A stretch of 64,000 nt of DNA from contig NZ_SGJB01000002.1 of the NCBI RefSeq assembly GCF_006861675.1, positions 62,001 through 126,000 on the forward strand. The letters are read 5' to 3'. Of the stretch, positions 9,497-19,593 are shown one piece after another. The notes below the pieces were generated by a model. That model had not been told where the DNA came from and made no database searches. It worked only from the letters and a program-made list of their open reading frames with translations. A program made the translations under genes and the position numbers. How positions within the stretch are numbered: position 1 is the stretch's first letter; each line of letters begins with the position of its first letter. This DNA comes from Peptacetobacter hominis (GTDB lineage: Bacteria; Bacillota; Clostridia; Peptostreptococcales; Peptostreptococcaceae).

Positions 9497-10516
9497 TTGT
9501 TACCAGGAAGAAATGATTTATGCTACTGTGGAAGCGGTAAAAAATACAAAAACTGCTGTATGGATAAAGATCTTCAAAAGGAAAGACATGAAAGAAGATT
9601 AAAAGAGGCACAGAAACAGTATGCAGAAATATATGCAAAACTTTATGCATATTCAAGAAAAGAAGAATTTAAAAACGAATACAAAAGAGCTGAAGAAATA
9701 TTCTATATATTAGATAACGAAGAAGTTAAGATAAAATTTGAGAGATTCTTTGAAACATATTATATGCAGGATCATATAACTGAATCAGGAAAAGTTATTG
9801 CTACAAAATTCTACAACGATCCTGAAATAAAACTTACAAATAATGAAAAACTTATACTTCAGAGCATAGGAAATTCATATATAAGTATATATGATGTAAT
9901 GAAAGTAGAGAGTGATAAGATACTTTTAAAAGACTGTTTTACAGGAGAAGAATTATACACAGAAGAGACAAAACTTCTTAATGGATTTGTAGAAGGCGAA
10001 AGTCTTATGGCGAGAGTTGTAGAAGTAAGTGGAGTAAATCTTCTTATAGATATAACTGTAAAAATAATAGCAAATGTAAAAGACTTTATAGTAAATGATA
10101 TAAACAGACTGTTTAAACAGTATGAAAAAGACTGTCCAAATATGAAGCTTTTCCTTTCATATCATACATATATATTCTACAGATATATGCAGCAGCTTCT
10201 TGATGAGGCAAGTTCTGCAGCTATGAGAAATGAATCTGGTCAGAAAAAGGAAGAACCAAAGGATAATACAGTTGTATCAATACTTGAAAGTATAGCTGAC
10301 AAAGAATGTCTTGAAAAATGTATAGAAACATGGAAATCATATGAAGAATCAAACAGTGAAATAAAAGGTTCTGAATATGGATGGGCGGCAGCAGTAGAAT
10401 ATTTTGTAAAAAAAGAAGCCGATGAAAATATAACACAGGCTCAGATATCTAAAAAATACGAGATAAGTCCAAGTACACTTGGTAAAAGATATAAAGAACT
10501 TAAATCGTCTAATTAA
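9497..10516 (+). CDS. SEC-C motif protein with C-terminal helix-turn-helix-like segment
   Basis: The N-terminus LPGRNDLCYCGSGKKYKNCC is a SEC-C zinc-binding motif (CxC...CC), as at the C-terminus of SecA and in many stand-alone proteins. The middle 250 residues are not recognised. The C-terminus (ITQAQISKKYEISPSTLGKR) looks like a helix-turn-helix, so nucleic-acid binding is possible. A GTG at 9485 overlaps the AAGGAGTG ribosome binding site; the TTG at 9497 has proper spacing and puts the motif at the extreme N-terminus. The protein is then 339 residues. No specific function can be given. Confidence 0.8.
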   Translation: MLPGRNDLCYCGSGKKYKNCCMDKDLQKERHERRLKEAQKQYAEIYAKLYAYSRKEEFKNEYKRAEEIFYILDNEEVKIKFERFFETYYMQDHITESGKVIATKFYNDPEIKLTNNEKLILQSIGNSYISIYDVMKVESDKILLKDCFTGEELYTEETKLLNGFVEGESLMARVVEVSGVNLLIDITVKIIANVKDFIVNDINRLFKQYEKDCPNMKLFLSYHTYIFYRYMQQLLDEASSAAMRNESGQKKEEPKDNTVVSILESIADKECLEKCIETWKSYEESNSEIKGSEYGWAAAVEYFVKKEADENITQAQISKKYEISPSTLGKRYKELKSSN

Positions 10517-10593
10517 GGCTGATTTATATGTAAAAGAAAGTCTATTTATAGTATAATAATATATAACAATAGATTTTAGAAAGAGGTATAAAT

Positions 10594-10962
10594 ATGAGTC
10601 TTAGATTAGGTAATTCGATTGCAGTGGCTACTGATTTTATAAAATCAAATCCGGCTGTACCTGTATATAGAGATGGAGAAAATCTATATGCAGTTATATA
10701 TCATATAGAAATTGGTTATAACAAAGATCATTCATCTAATGTTATGCAGTATATAATAATAGATTACAAAGATTTCTCGATATCTGAAGAAGAAAGAGAA
10801 GAACTTGTATCAATGGCGATGGAATACTGCAGAGAAAAAGGTATTGATGATGATGAAAATCTTAAGATAACACTTCTTGACAATGAGGAAGCTGAAAACT
10901 TTATCGAAAAGATTTTCAATAACATGAAAGTAATAAGAGGACTTATAACAAAGAAAAAATAA
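10594..10962 (+). CDS. Conserved hypothetical protein, 122 residues
   Basis: Small soluble acidic protein with no motif I recognise. It has a strand-rich first half (AVIYHIEIGYNKDHSSNVMQ) and a helical, Glu-rich second half ending in IRGLITKKK. AAAGAGGT lies a good distance before the ATG. It appears to form its own unit, with a hairpin after the stop. Confidence 0.7.
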   Translation: MSLRLGNSIAVATDFIKSNPAVPVYRDGENLYAVIYHIEIGYNKDHSSNVMQYIIIDYKDFSISEEEREELVSMAMEYCREKGIDDDENLKITLLDNEEAENFIEKIFNNMKVIRGLITKKK

Positions 10963-10989
10963 AGGTCTATCTGAAATACTTTAGACAAA

Positions 10990-11019
10990 AATGCCTGACA
11001 GAGTATTCTGCCAGGCATT
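10990..11019 (+). terminator. Hairpin after the 122-residue gene, probable weak terminator
   Basis: AATGCCTGACAGA (10990-11002) faces TCTGCCAGGCATT (11007-11019) with one A-C mismatch and a 4-base loop. The bases that follow (ATCTGTGT) are not a proper U-tract, so termination would be partial. Confidence 0.5.
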
Positions 11020-11060
11020 ATCTGTGTTATATATAAATACATTATGAGAGGAAGATAATA

Positions 11061-12659
11061 TTGTTAAGAGTATCAAATATAAAACTTTCAATAGATGATG
11101 ATATATCTTCTGTAAAAAACAGGCTTGTAAAAAAACTTGGTATAAAAGAAAGTGAGCTTAAAAGCTACAATATATACAAGGAGTCCATAGATGCAAGAAA
11201 AAAAGGAATGATAAATTTTGTGTATACTGTAGATGTTGAGCTTGAAAATGAACAGAAGATATTGAAGAGAAAAGTAAAGGATGTTTCTGTTGTTTCTCAG
11301 AAAGAATATATCGGTGTTGAAAGCGGAGAAAAGAAATTAAATGGAAGAATTGCAGTAATAGGAAGTGGACCTGCCGGACTTTTTGCATCTCTTCTTCTGG
11401 CACAGAGAGGGTATAAACCTTTAATGCTTGAAAGAGGAGCTGATGTTGATACAAGAAGCAAAGATGTGTCTGAGTTCTGGAAAAACAGAAAATTCAAACC
11501 TGAATCTAATGTACAGTTTGGAGAAGGTGGAGCGGGAACTTTCTCTGATGGAAAACTTACAACCAGAATAAAGGACATAAGATGCAGAAAAGTTCTCAGA
11601 GAACTTGTAGAGCATGGTGCTCCTGAGGATATATTATATTCTCATAAACCACATGTTGGAACAGATATACTTAAAGATGTTGTAAAAAATATAAGAGAAG
11701 AAATAATAAATCTCGGTGGAGAAGTAAGATTCAATTCAAAGGTAACGGATATTGAAATAGAATCTGGGAAAATAAAAAGCATATATATAAATGAAACAGA
11801 AAAATATGATGTAGAGGCAGTTATTCTGGCTGTAGGCCATAGTGCAAGAGATACGTATAGGATGCTGAATAAAAGAGGGGTTGAAATAATTCAGAAGCCA
11901 TTTGCAATAGGTGCAAGAATAGAACATCCACAGGAAATGATAAACAAATCTCAGTATGGTGATTTATATACACATCCAAGACTTGGGGCTGCTGACTATA
12001 GACTTATAGAACATACATCAAACGGCAGAACAGCTTATACCTTCTGTATGTGTCCAGGGGGAAGTGTTATCGCATCTGCATCTGAAGAAAATGAAGTTGT
12101 TACAAACGGAATGAGTGAGCACAGTAGAGATAAGGAAAATGCAAATAGTGCTCTTTTAGTAAATATAAACCCAGAGGATTTTGGAAGCTCAGATCCGCTT
12201 GCAGGAATAGAGTTTCAGAAGAAATATGAGAAACTTGCATTCAGACTTGGAGGAGAAAACTACAATGCACCGGCACAGCTTGTTGGAGATTTCCTGGAAA
12301 ATAAATCTTCTGAAAAAGCAGGAAATGTAAAACCATCGTATTCTCCTGGAGTTACTTTTACAAATCTTTCAGAATGTCTTCCTGATTTTGTGTGTGAGAC
12401 TATGAGAGAAGGAATAAAAATGATGGGAAAAAGAATTAAGGGATTTGATATGTATGATGCGGTGCTTACAGGAGTGGAAACGAGATCTTCAGCTCCAGTG
12501 AGAATAGTTAGAAATCCGGATACATTTGAATCATCAAATACAGAAAGACTTTATCCATGTGGAGAAGGTGCAGGATATGCAGGAGGTATCGTTACAGCTG
12601 CTGTTGACGGCATAAAGTGTGCAGAAAAAATAATAGAAATATACAGTCCCGAAAAATAG
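11061..12659 (+). CDS. FAD-dependent dehydrogenase-like flavoprotein (COG2509 type)
   Basis: A 532-residue cytosolic flavoprotein. An N-terminal domain of about 95 residues precedes the dinucleotide-binding motif IAVIGSGPAGLFASLLLAQRG, with an acidic residue ending the second strand (LMLERGA). Later conserved stretches are QFGEGGAGTFSDGKLTTR, AVGHSARDT, IGARIEHP and the C-terminal FAD-binding YPCGEGAGYAGGIVTAA. This is the pattern of a widespread but functionally uncharacterised family. The start is TTG with GAGAGGAAG upstream. The substrate is unknown. Confidence 0.85.
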   Translation: MLRVSNIKLSIDDDISSVKNRLVKKLGIKESELKSYNIYKESIDARKKGMINFVYTVDVELENEQKILKRKVKDVSVVSQKEYIGVESGEKKLNGRIAVIGSGPAGLFASLLLAQRGYKPLMLERGADVDTRSKDVSEFWKNRKFKPESNVQFGEGGAGTFSDGKLTTRIKDIRCRKVLRELVEHGAPEDILYSHKPHVGTDILKDVVKNIREEIINLGGEVRFNSKVTDIEIESGKIKSIYINETEKYDVEAVILAVGHSARDTYRMLNKRGVEIIQKPFAIGARIEHPQEMINKSQYGDLYTHPRLGAADYRLIEHTSNGRTAYTFCMCPGGSVIASASEENEVVTNGMSEHSRDKENANSALLVNINPEDFGSSDPLAGIEFQKKYEKLAFRLGGENYNAPAQLVGDFLENKSSEKAGNVKPSYSPGVTFTNLSECLPDFVCETMREGIKMMGKRIKGFDMYDAVLTGVETRSSAPVRIVRNPDTFESSNTERLYPCGEGAGYAGGIVTAAVDGIKCAEKIIEIYSPEK

Positions 12660-12769
12660 GTATATAACTGCTTTATATAGTTGTAAAACCTTTTGAAGCA
12701 AGTTATAATATCATAGGATGTCTGACATCTGACTGTATTTATAAATAAATAATTGGAGGAGGAAAAACT

Positions 12770-14401
12770 TTGAATATAGTAATAGGTCTTATGGGGGGAC
12801 TGGGACTTTTCCTTTATGGAATGAATCTAATGGGAGAAGGTCTTCAGAAGTCAGCTGGAGCAAAGCTTAAAAATATAATAAAGCTTCTTACCAGCAATAT
12901 ATTTATGGGAGTTCTTGTGGGAACTGCTGTAACGGCTGTAATACAGAGTTCAAGTGCAACTACTGTAATGGTTGTAGGATTTGTAAATGCGGGAATAATG
13001 ACTCTTTCTCAGGCAATAGGAGTAATAATGGGTGCGAATATAGGTACAACAGTAACGGCACAGCTTGTATCTTTTGACCTTACGGGAATGGCTCCGGTTG
13101 CTCTGGGAGTAGGTATAGTTTTATATATGTTCAGTAAAAATCCTAAAATAAAGCATATATCAGAAATACTTATAGGTTTCGGTATGCTTTTTACAGGTAT
13201 GGAATTTATGAAAGATGCGGTAGAGCCTCTTAAAAATTATCAGGGATTCAATGATATGCTTATATCATTTGGTAAATATCCTCTACTAGGTCTTTTACTT
13301 GGATTTGGTATAACAGCTATTGTTCAGAGTTCAAGTGCATCTATGGGTATGCTTGTAGCGATAGCAGCTGAGGGACTTATACCGTTATCTGCTGCACTTC
13401 CAATACTTTATGGTCAGAATATAGGTACATGTGTAACATCACTTTTATCAAGTATAGGGGCTAATAAAAATGCGAAAAGAGCTGCTGTGATGCACCTTAT
13501 CTTCAATGTAATAGGAACAATATTATTCCTTATATTCCTTAATGCTCCGGTTGTAGCACTTGTTACAAAACTGGATCCGGGAAATGTTGCAAGACAGATA
13601 GCAAATACTCACACTCTATTCAACATAATATCAGTTATTTTCCTTCTGCCTTTCAATAAACTTATAATCAAATTATCTATGAAGATAATACCTGATAAAA
13701 AAGGTGATACAGACGATGATGAAGTGAAAACAGTTAAATATCTTGATGACAGAATGCTTGAAACTCCTTCTATAGCTCTTGCGAATACAATGAAGGAAAC
13801 TTTAAGAATGGGAAATAAAGCCAAAGAAAGTCTGGATTCATCTATAGCTGCACTTCTTGAAAAATCAGAACATAGAATAGATAAGGTTTTTGAAAAAGAG
13901 GAAATAGTAAATACACTTCAGAAAGCTATACTTAATTATCTTCTAAAACTTTCAAAAACAGCTCTTGATGATGATTCAAGAGAGGTTGTAGATAATCTTT
14001 TCAATACTGTAAATGATATTGAAAGGGTAGGGGATTATGCTAAAAATATAGCTGAGCTTTCAAAAGTGGCAATAGATACTGACCTGGATTTTTCTGCTCA
14101 GGGAAAAGAGCAGCTGGAGGAAATATATTCAAGTGTAATTTCAGCATATAAGTATTCGCTTGAGGCGCTTAAAAATGACGATATAAATCTTGCATATAAG
14201 GTTCTTCAGATAGAGGAAAATGTAGATATGATGGAAAAAACATGTAGGGCAGGTCATATGTACAGACTTAACAACAATCTATGCAGTATAGATAATGGTG
14301 TTGTATTCCTTGATATAATAACAAGTCTTGAAAGAGTATCAGATCACTCTGTAAATATAGCAAGAAGAGTAATATCTCAGAATGAATATAAAATAAAATA
14401 A
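12770..14401 (+). CDS. Na+/phosphate symporter family protein with C-terminal PhoU-like domain
   Basis: Membrane protein of 543 residues. Two inverted Na/Pi-cotransporter repeats carry the QSSSA signature (VIQSSSATTVMVVGFVNAG and VQSSSASMGMLVAIAAEG), each followed by a GxNIGT motif. After about residue 310 a soluble helical region (KESLDSSIAALLEK...DIERVGDYAKNIAEL...LERVSDHSVNIARR) forms a PhoU-like domain, the usual NptA-type architecture. The start is TTG with GGAGGAGG upstream. It would import phosphate at the expense of the sodium gradient and complements the Pst system encoded further on. Confidence 0.93.
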   Translation: MNIVIGLMGGLGLFLYGMNLMGEGLQKSAGAKLKNIIKLLTSNIFMGVLVGTAVTAVIQSSSATTVMVVGFVNAGIMTLSQAIGVIMGANIGTTVTAQLVSFDLTGMAPVALGVGIVLYMFSKNPKIKHISEILIGFGMLFTGMEFMKDAVEPLKNYQGFNDMLISFGKYPLLGLLLGFGITAIVQSSSASMGMLVAIAAEGLIPLSAALPILYGQNIGTCVTSLLSSIGANKNAKRAAVMHLIFNVIGTILFLIFLNAPVVALVTKLDPGNVARQIANTHTLFNIISVIFLLPFNKLIIKLSMKIIPDKKGDTDDDEVKTVKYLDDRMLETPSIALANTMKETLRMGNKAKESLDSSIAALLEKSEHRIDKVFEKEEIVNTLQKAILNYLLKLSKTALDDDSREVVDNLFNTVNDIERVGDYAKNIAELSKVAIDTDLDFSAQGKEQLEEIYSSVISAYKYSLEALKNDDINLAYKVLQIEENVDMMEKTCRAGHMYRLNNNLCSIDNGVVFLDIITSLERVSDHSVNIARRVISQNEYKIK

Positions 14402-14415
14402 TAAGTAGAAAAAAG

Positions 14416-14457
14416 CCACTGCAATTCGCTTTATAGCGTTTTGCAGTGGATTTTTTA
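14416..14457 (+). terminator. Intrinsic terminator after the Na/Pi symporter gene
   Basis: CCACTGCAA (14416-14424) pairs with TTGCAGTGG (14441-14449), an inner CGCT/AGCG helix extends it, and a T-run follows at 14451-14456. Confidence 0.92.
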
Positions 14458-14611
14458 TGGATAATTGTATATGAATCTGAAGTAAAATATTTTTGTATAA
14501 ATATTTTGCTGTAAAGGTTTAATTAAGAAATGGATAATATAATAACATCATAAGGTAAGAGAACACCTCAGATAAAAGGGATAAATAATAATAGAAACGG
14601 AGATGACATAT

Positions 14612-15682
14612 ATGAAATTTAAAAAGAATGGAATTGGATTAATAGTTGCGGTTGCAGTACTTGGATCAGTACTTGGAAGTTCGGCTACGATGCTTGTAAT
14701 GAAAGATGTAATAGGTGGATCAGGATCATCAAGTGAAATAGTTGTTGATGGAGATACAGCACGGAACGTATATCAGGCAGTTGCAAAAAAAGCGACACCT
14801 TCAGTTGTAGGTATAACGACTACAAGTGTAAGTCAGGATAATATGTTTGCAATACCACAGGAAACAGAAGGTGTAGGTACAGGTATAATAGTTGATTCAA
14901 ATGGATATATACTTACAAACTCTCATGTCGTATCAGATGGAGAAGCTACAAGCGTAAATGTACTTTTCAATGATGGTTCAGATATGTCAGGTGAAGTTAT
15001 ATGGCATGATGCACAGCTTGACCTTGCAATGGTAAAAGTTGATAAAACGGGGCTTACTGCAGCAGATCTTGGTGACAGTGACCAGGTTCAGGTAGGAGAT
15101 ATAGCAATAGCAATAGGAAACCCTCTTGGACTTGACCTTCAGAAGAGTGTTACACGGGGTATAATAAGTGGACTTGACAGAACAATAAGTACAGAGCAGG
15201 CAAATATGACAGGATTAATGCAGACTGATGCAAGTATAAACTCAGGAAACAGTGGAGGACCTCTTCTAAATGAAAAAGGCGAGGTAATAGGAATAAACAC
15301 AGCAAAAGCATCTCAGGGTGAAGGTCTTGGATTCGCAATACCTATAAATACAGCCAAAGAGATAGTAAATGAAGTAATCAAAACAGGTGACTATGAAAAA
15401 GTTACTCTAGGAATAAAAGGAACTGATTTAGAAAGTTATGAACAGGCTTTAGGACAGGATCTTGAAGGTGATTCAGGAGTATATGTTGCAGAGGTTGTAT
15501 CAGGATCTTCAGCTGAAAAAGCAGGACTTAGAACTGGTGATATAATAACAAAAGTTGGAGATACAGAGATTACAGGTATGAGTGATCTTACAAAAGCTTT
15601 ATACGGATACAGTTCTGGAGATAAAGCAGAGATAACTGTTCTAAGAAATGGTAAGGAAACAAAAGTAAATGTACAGTTTTAA
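14612..15682 (+). CDS. HtrA/DegP-type membrane-anchored serine protease with PDZ domain
   Basis: Envelope quality-control protease of about 356 residues. An N-terminal transmembrane anchor (IGLIVAVAVLGSVLGSSATML) is followed by a trypsin-like domain with His in LTNSHVVSDG, Asp in HDAQLDLAMVKVD and Ser in INSGNSGGPLLN. One C-terminal PDZ domain spans roughly the last 90 residues (GVYVAEVVSGSSAEKAGLRTG). An ATG at 14603 sits inside the ribosome binding site; the ATG at 14612 is nine bases after CGGAG and is preferred. It is monocistronic, bounded by two terminators. Confidence 0.94.
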   Translation: MKFKKNGIGLIVAVAVLGSVLGSSATMLVMKDVIGGSGSSSEIVVDGDTARNVYQAVAKKATPSVVGITTTSVSQDNMFAIPQETEGVGTGIIVDSNGYILTNSHVVSDGEATSVNVLFNDGSDMSGEVIWHDAQLDLAMVKVDKTGLTAADLGDSDQVQVGDIAIAIGNPLGLDLQKSVTRGIISGLDRTISTEQANMTGLMQTDASINSGNSGGPLLNEKGEVIGINTAKASQGEGLGFAIPINTAKEIVNEVIKTGDYEKVTLGIKGTDLESYEQALGQDLEGDSGVYVAEVVSGSSAEKAGLRTGDIITKVGDTEITGMSDLTKALYGYSSGDKAEITVLRNGKETKVNVQF

Positions 15683-15700
15683 TAATAGATAATATAAATG

Positions 15701-15727
15701 GACACACTTTAAAGTGTGTCTTTTTAT
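15701..15727 (+). terminator. Intrinsic terminator after htrA
   Basis: GACACACTTT/AAAGTGTGTC (15701-15720) is a perfect inverted repeat, followed by TTTTTATTT. Confidence 0.9.
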
Positions 15728-15981
15728 TTATAATAAGGAAAACGATAACCTATATATAATTCAATATACATATCAAAAAATCCTTCTTCAAATACAATCA
15801 ATAAAATTTATGTATTGATAACAAAAAAACAATATAATACTTGTATTGCAGGTTGTGAAAACGATATAGACTCAAAAAAATATATATGATAAAATTTAAA
15901 CATAAAAATAAAAGTAAAGCTAAATGGTTATTATTCTATATAATAAAAAGCTAAATACACTGTTTATAAGTGAAAAATTTG

Positions 15982-16056
15982 TAATATATAAATACAGCTA
16001 ATCTAATTATAGAGAAAATATATAGCCGATAATCTAAGTATTTAATATATAAATAC
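15982..16056 (+). repeat. Pair of 14-bp direct repeats upstream of hypE
   Basis: The gap 15728-16109 has no gene and is very AT-rich. Within it TAATATATAAATAC occurs identically at 15982-15995 and 16043-16056, 61 bases apart. The bases around the repeats are also partly alike (GCTAATCTAA after the first, GATAATCTAA before the second). They could be binding sites for a regulator of the hydroxyproline genes, or simply AT-rich coincidence. No convincing -35/-10 pair stood out. Confidence 0.4.
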
Positions 16057-16109
16057 GTTTAAGATAATTGTTAAATTAACACGCTTTATTTATGGGAGAG
16101 ATGCATATA

Positions 16110-17021
16110 ATGAAACCATTAGTTATTAATTTTCAGAAGTGCAGCATACATGACGGACCTGGTATAAGAAGTACAGTATTCTTTAAGGGATGTCCACTTG
16201 AGTGTGTATGGTGTCACAACCCTGAAAGCCAGAGATATACAAAAGAAGTTTTATACAACCGGGAAAGATGCAGTGGATGCGAAAGATGCATACAGATATG
16301 TCCTCATGATGCGATAATATCTGAAAATGGAACTGTAGGACTTGACAAAAATAAATGCGAGTTATGTGAAACATGCCTTGATTACTGTATAAACAATGCA
16401 AGAGAAATAGTTGGTGACGAATATACAGTAAAAGAACTTCTAAAAATGATAGAAAAGGACAGAATGTTCTATGAGGAATCAGGCGGTGGAGTTACTCTTT
16501 CAGGAGGAGAAGTAATGGCACAGGACATGGATTTTGTATGTGCACTTGCTGAAGGATGCCACAATAAAGGAATAGATGTAGCGATAGACACATGTGGATA
16601 TGCTCCAAAGGAAAACTATGAAAGAATAATGAAATATGCGGATAGATTCCTTTATGATATGAAACTTATAGACGATGAAAAACATATAAAATTTACAGGT
16701 AAATCAAATAAAAAAATACTTGAAAATCTGAAGTTCCTAAGTGACAACGGAGCTTATATAAATATAAGAATACCACTTATAGTTGGTGTAAATGTCGATG
16801 ACGACAATGAAGAAGTTATGAAAATGATAGAAGTTTTAAAAGGTCTTAATATAAAGGCTGTAAATCTTCTACCATATCATGATATAGGAAAGCATAAATA
16901 TACTAAGCTTTATATGAATTACGAAGGTGAAGCATTTGAGAAACCTTCAGATGACAAAATGGATGAGATAAAATCGCTTTTCGAAAAAAATAATTTCAGT
17001 AATGTAAAGATAGGAGGATAA
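16110..17021 (+). CDS. hypE: Glycyl-radical enzyme activase for hydroxyproline dehydratase
   Basis: Radical SAM protein of 303 residues that installs the glycyl radical on HypD. The radical SAM cluster motif CPLECVWC lies near residue 25 after IHDGPGIRSTVFFKG. Two ferredoxin-type 4Fe-4S motifs follow (CSGCERCIQICP and CELCETCLDYC), and GGGVTLSGGEV binds SAM. ATG codons at 16092 and 16101 are too close to or inside the GGGAGAG ribosome binding site; the ATG at 16110 is nine bases beyond it and is chosen. Its stop is three bases before hypD, so the two are one operon. Specificity for HypD is inferred from the partner. Confidence 0.93.
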   Translation: MKPLVINFQKCSIHDGPGIRSTVFFKGCPLECVWCHNPESQRYTKEVLYNRERCSGCERCIQICPHDAIISENGTVGLDKNKCELCETCLDYCINNAREIVGDEYTVKELLKMIEKDRMFYEESGGGVTLSGGEVMAQDMDFVCALAEGCHNKGIDVAIDTCGYAPKENYERIMKYADRFLYDMKLIDDEKHIKFTGKSNKKILENLKFLSDNGAYINIRIPLIVGVNVDDDNEEVMKMIEVLKGLNIKAVNLLPYHDIGKHKYTKLYMNYEGEAFEKPSDDKMDEIKSLFEKNNFSNVKIGG

Positions 17022-17024
17022 GAA

Positions 17025-19391
17025 ATGAGAGGTACATTTGAAAGAACCAAAAAACTTAGAGAAGAAAGTGTTACAACAAAACCACATATATCTATAGAAA
17101 GAGCTTTATTATTTACAGAAGCGTATAAAAAATATGAAGGTAGTGTTGAGATGCCGGTACTTAGAGCACTTTCATTTAAACACTATATAGAAAACAGAAC
17201 TCTTTATATAGGAGATGGAGAACTTATAGTAGGTGAAAAAGGTGATACTCCTCAGGCAGCTCCTACTTATCCTGAAATATGCTGTCATACAATAGAAGAT
17301 ATGGAAATAATGAACGACAGAGATGTTGTTGACTTTAAAGTAACAGAAGAAGACAAGAAAATACAGGAAGAAGTTATAATACCTTACTGGAAAGGCAGAC
17401 AGACAAGACAGAAAATAGTTAATGCCATGACTGAAGAGTGGAAAAATGCCTATGCAGCAGGTATGTTCACAGAGTTCATGGAGCAGAGAGCTCCAGGACA
17501 TACAGTTTGTGGAGATATAATATATAGAAAAGGATTCCTTGAATTAAAAGAGGATATAGAAAAGAGAATAGCAGAACTTGACTTCCTTAACGATCCGGAA
17601 GCATATGAAAAGAAAACAGACCTTGAAGCTATGGCAATAAGCTGTGAAGCTATGGCAATATTAGGAAAAAGATATGCAGAACTTGCAAGAAAAATGGCTT
17701 CTGAAACTGATGATGAGCAGAAAAAAGCAGATTTATTATTAATAGCTGAAAACTGTGATGTTGTACCAGCTCATGCACCAAAAACTTTCCATCAGGCAAT
17801 ACAGATGTACTGGTTTGTACATATAGGTATAACTACTGAGTTAAACACTTGGGATGCATTCTCTCCAGGTAGACTTGACCAGCATCTTAACCCATTCTAT
17901 GAAAAAGATGTAGAAGATGGAATACTTACAAGAGAAAGAGCACAGGAACTTTTAGAGTGTATGTGGGTTAAATTCAACAACCAGCCAGCACCTCCAAAAG
18001 TAGGTATAACATTAAAAGAAAGTGGAACTTATACTGACTTCGTAAATATAAACACTGGTGGTATAAGACCAGACGGACAGGATGGAGTAAACGATGTAAG
18101 TTATATAATACTTGATGTAATGGATGAAATGAAACTTGTACAGCCAAGTTCAAACGTTCAGATAAGTAGAAAAACTCCTCAGAAATTCCTAAAAAGAGCA
18201 TGTGAAATATCTAGAAAAGGTTGGGGACAGCCTGCATTCTACAACACAGAAGCAATAATACAGGAACAGCTTGAAGCTGGTAAGACTGTAGTTGATGCAA
18301 GACTTGGAGGAACAAGTGGATGTGTTGAAACAGGATGCTTCGGTAAAGAGGCATATGTTCTTACTGGATATATGAATATACCAAAAATACTTGAAATAAC
18401 TCTAAACAATGGATTTGATAAATATACAGGAAAACAGATAGGTCTTCAGACTGGAGATCCAAGAGAATTCAAAACTTATGAAGAACTATTTGATGCATTC
18501 AAAAAACAGCTTCATTACATGGTAGATGTAAAAGTCAGAGGAAATGCAGTAATAGAAAAAATATGTGCTGAACACATGCCTTGTCCTCTAATGTCATCAA
18601 TAGTTGACGATTGTATAGAAAAAGGAAAAGACTACCAGAGAGGTGGAGCAAGATACAACACTAGATATATACAGGGTGTTGGTATAGGAACAATAACAGA
18701 CAGTTTAGCTGCTATAAAATACAACGTATTTGACAAGAAGAAATTCGATATGGATACAATGTTAAAAGCTATGGAAGCAAACTTCGAAGGATATGAAGCT
18801 GAGCTTAACATGGTTAAAAACAAAACTCCAAAATACGGAAATGACGACGATTATGCAGATGAAATAATGAAAGATGTATTCAATACTTACTACAGCGAAG
18901 TTACAGGAAGACCTACAGTAAATGGAGGACACTACAGAGTAGACATGCTACCAACAACTTGCCACGTATACTTCGGTGAAGTAATGGGTGCTTCTCCAAA
19001 CGGAAGACTTGCAGAAAAACCTGTATCTGAAGGTATATCACCAGAAAAAGGTGGAGATACTAACGGACCTACAGCAGTTATAAAATCTTGTGCTAAGATG
19101 GACCACCTAAAAACTGGAGGAACACTTCTAAACCAGAGATTCGCACCATCAGTTGTACAGGGTGAAGAAGGTCTTGATAATATGGCAAACCTAATAAGAT
19201 CATACTTCAATATGGATGGACATCATATACAGTTCAACGTATTCGATAAAAATGTTCTTTTAGCAGCACAGAAAAATCCTGATGAATACAAAGACCTTAT
19301 AGTTAGGGTTGCAGGATACAGCGATCATTTCAACAACCTAAGTAGAGCATTACAGGATGAGATAATCGCAAGAACAGAGCAGACATTCTAA
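17025..19391 (+). CDS. hypD: trans-4-hydroxy-L-proline dehydratase (glycyl radical enzyme)
   Basis: A 788-residue glycyl radical enzyme that removes water from trans-4-hydroxy-L-proline to give (S)-1-pyrroline-5-carboxylate. The active-site motif GTSGCVETGCFGKEAY puts the thiyl cysteine at 433 and the catalytic Glu at 435, one residue from the numbering reported for the Clostridioides difficile enzyme. The glycyl-radical motif RVAGYSDHF lies near the C-terminus with Gly764. Identification over other PFL-like families rests on this motif and on the neighbours: a dedicated activase upstream and proC downstream, the enzyme that consumes its product. Codon choice (many AAC, GCT, CTA) suggests strong expression. 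Confidence 0.93.
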   Translation: MRGTFERTKKLREESVTTKPHISIERALLFTEAYKKYEGSVEMPVLRALSFKHYIENRTLYIGDGELIVGEKGDTPQAAPTYPEICCHTIEDMEIMNDRDVVDFKVTEEDKKIQEEVIIPYWKGRQTRQKIVNAMTEEWKNAYAAGMFTEFMEQRAPGHTVCGDIIYRKGFLELKEDIEKRIAELDFLNDPEAYEKKTDLEAMAISCEAMAILGKRYAELARKMASETDDEQKKADLLLIAENCDVVPAHAPKTFHQAIQMYWFVHIGITTELNTWDAFSPGRLDQHLNPFYEKDVEDGILTRERAQELLECMWVKFNNQPAPPKVGITLKESGTYTDFVNINTGGIRPDGQDGVNDVSYIILDVMDEMKLVQPSSNVQISRKTPQKFLKRACEISRKGWGQPAFYNTEAIIQEQLEAGKTVVDARLGGTSGCVETGCFGKEAYVLTGYMNIPKILEITLNNGFDKYTGKQIGLQTGDPREFKTYEELFDAFKKQLHYMVDVKVRGNAVIEKICAEHMPCPLMSSIVDDCIEKGKDYQRGGARYNTRYIQGVGIGTITDSLAAIKYNVFDKKKFDMDTMLKAMEANFEGYEAELNMVKNKTPKYGNDDDYADEIMKDVFNTYYSEVTGRPTVNGGHYRVDMLPTTCHVYFGEVMGASPNGRLAEKPVSEGISPEKGGDTNGPTAVIKSCAKMDHLKTGGTLLNQRFAPSVVQGEEGLDNMANLIRSYFNMDGHHIQFNVFDKNVLLAAQKNPDEYKDLIVRVAGYSDHFNNLSRALQDEIIARTEQTF

Positions 19392-19414
19392 TAATGATAA
19401 TAACTTTACCTCAA

Positions 19415-19452
19415 ATTACGGGAGATAGAATATTCTATCTCCTGTAATACTT
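19415..19452 (+). terminator. Hairpin after hypD, probable terminator
   Basis: ATTACGGGAGATAGAA (19415-19430) pairs almost perfectly with the following TTCTATCTCCTGTAAT, a stem of at least 16 bp with one G-U. Only ACTTT follows, so it may terminate poorly or stabilise the hypD 3' end. Confidence 0.6.
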
Positions 19453-19593
19453 TAAAATATATGATAAAAGTTAAACAAAATAGTATATAAACAATAAAAA
19501 ATGTGTATTATACAAGATTACATATAAGATATATAATAATAATTGTAAATATTAAAACATAGTACATAAATTAAAGCATAGGGGGATTTGATT

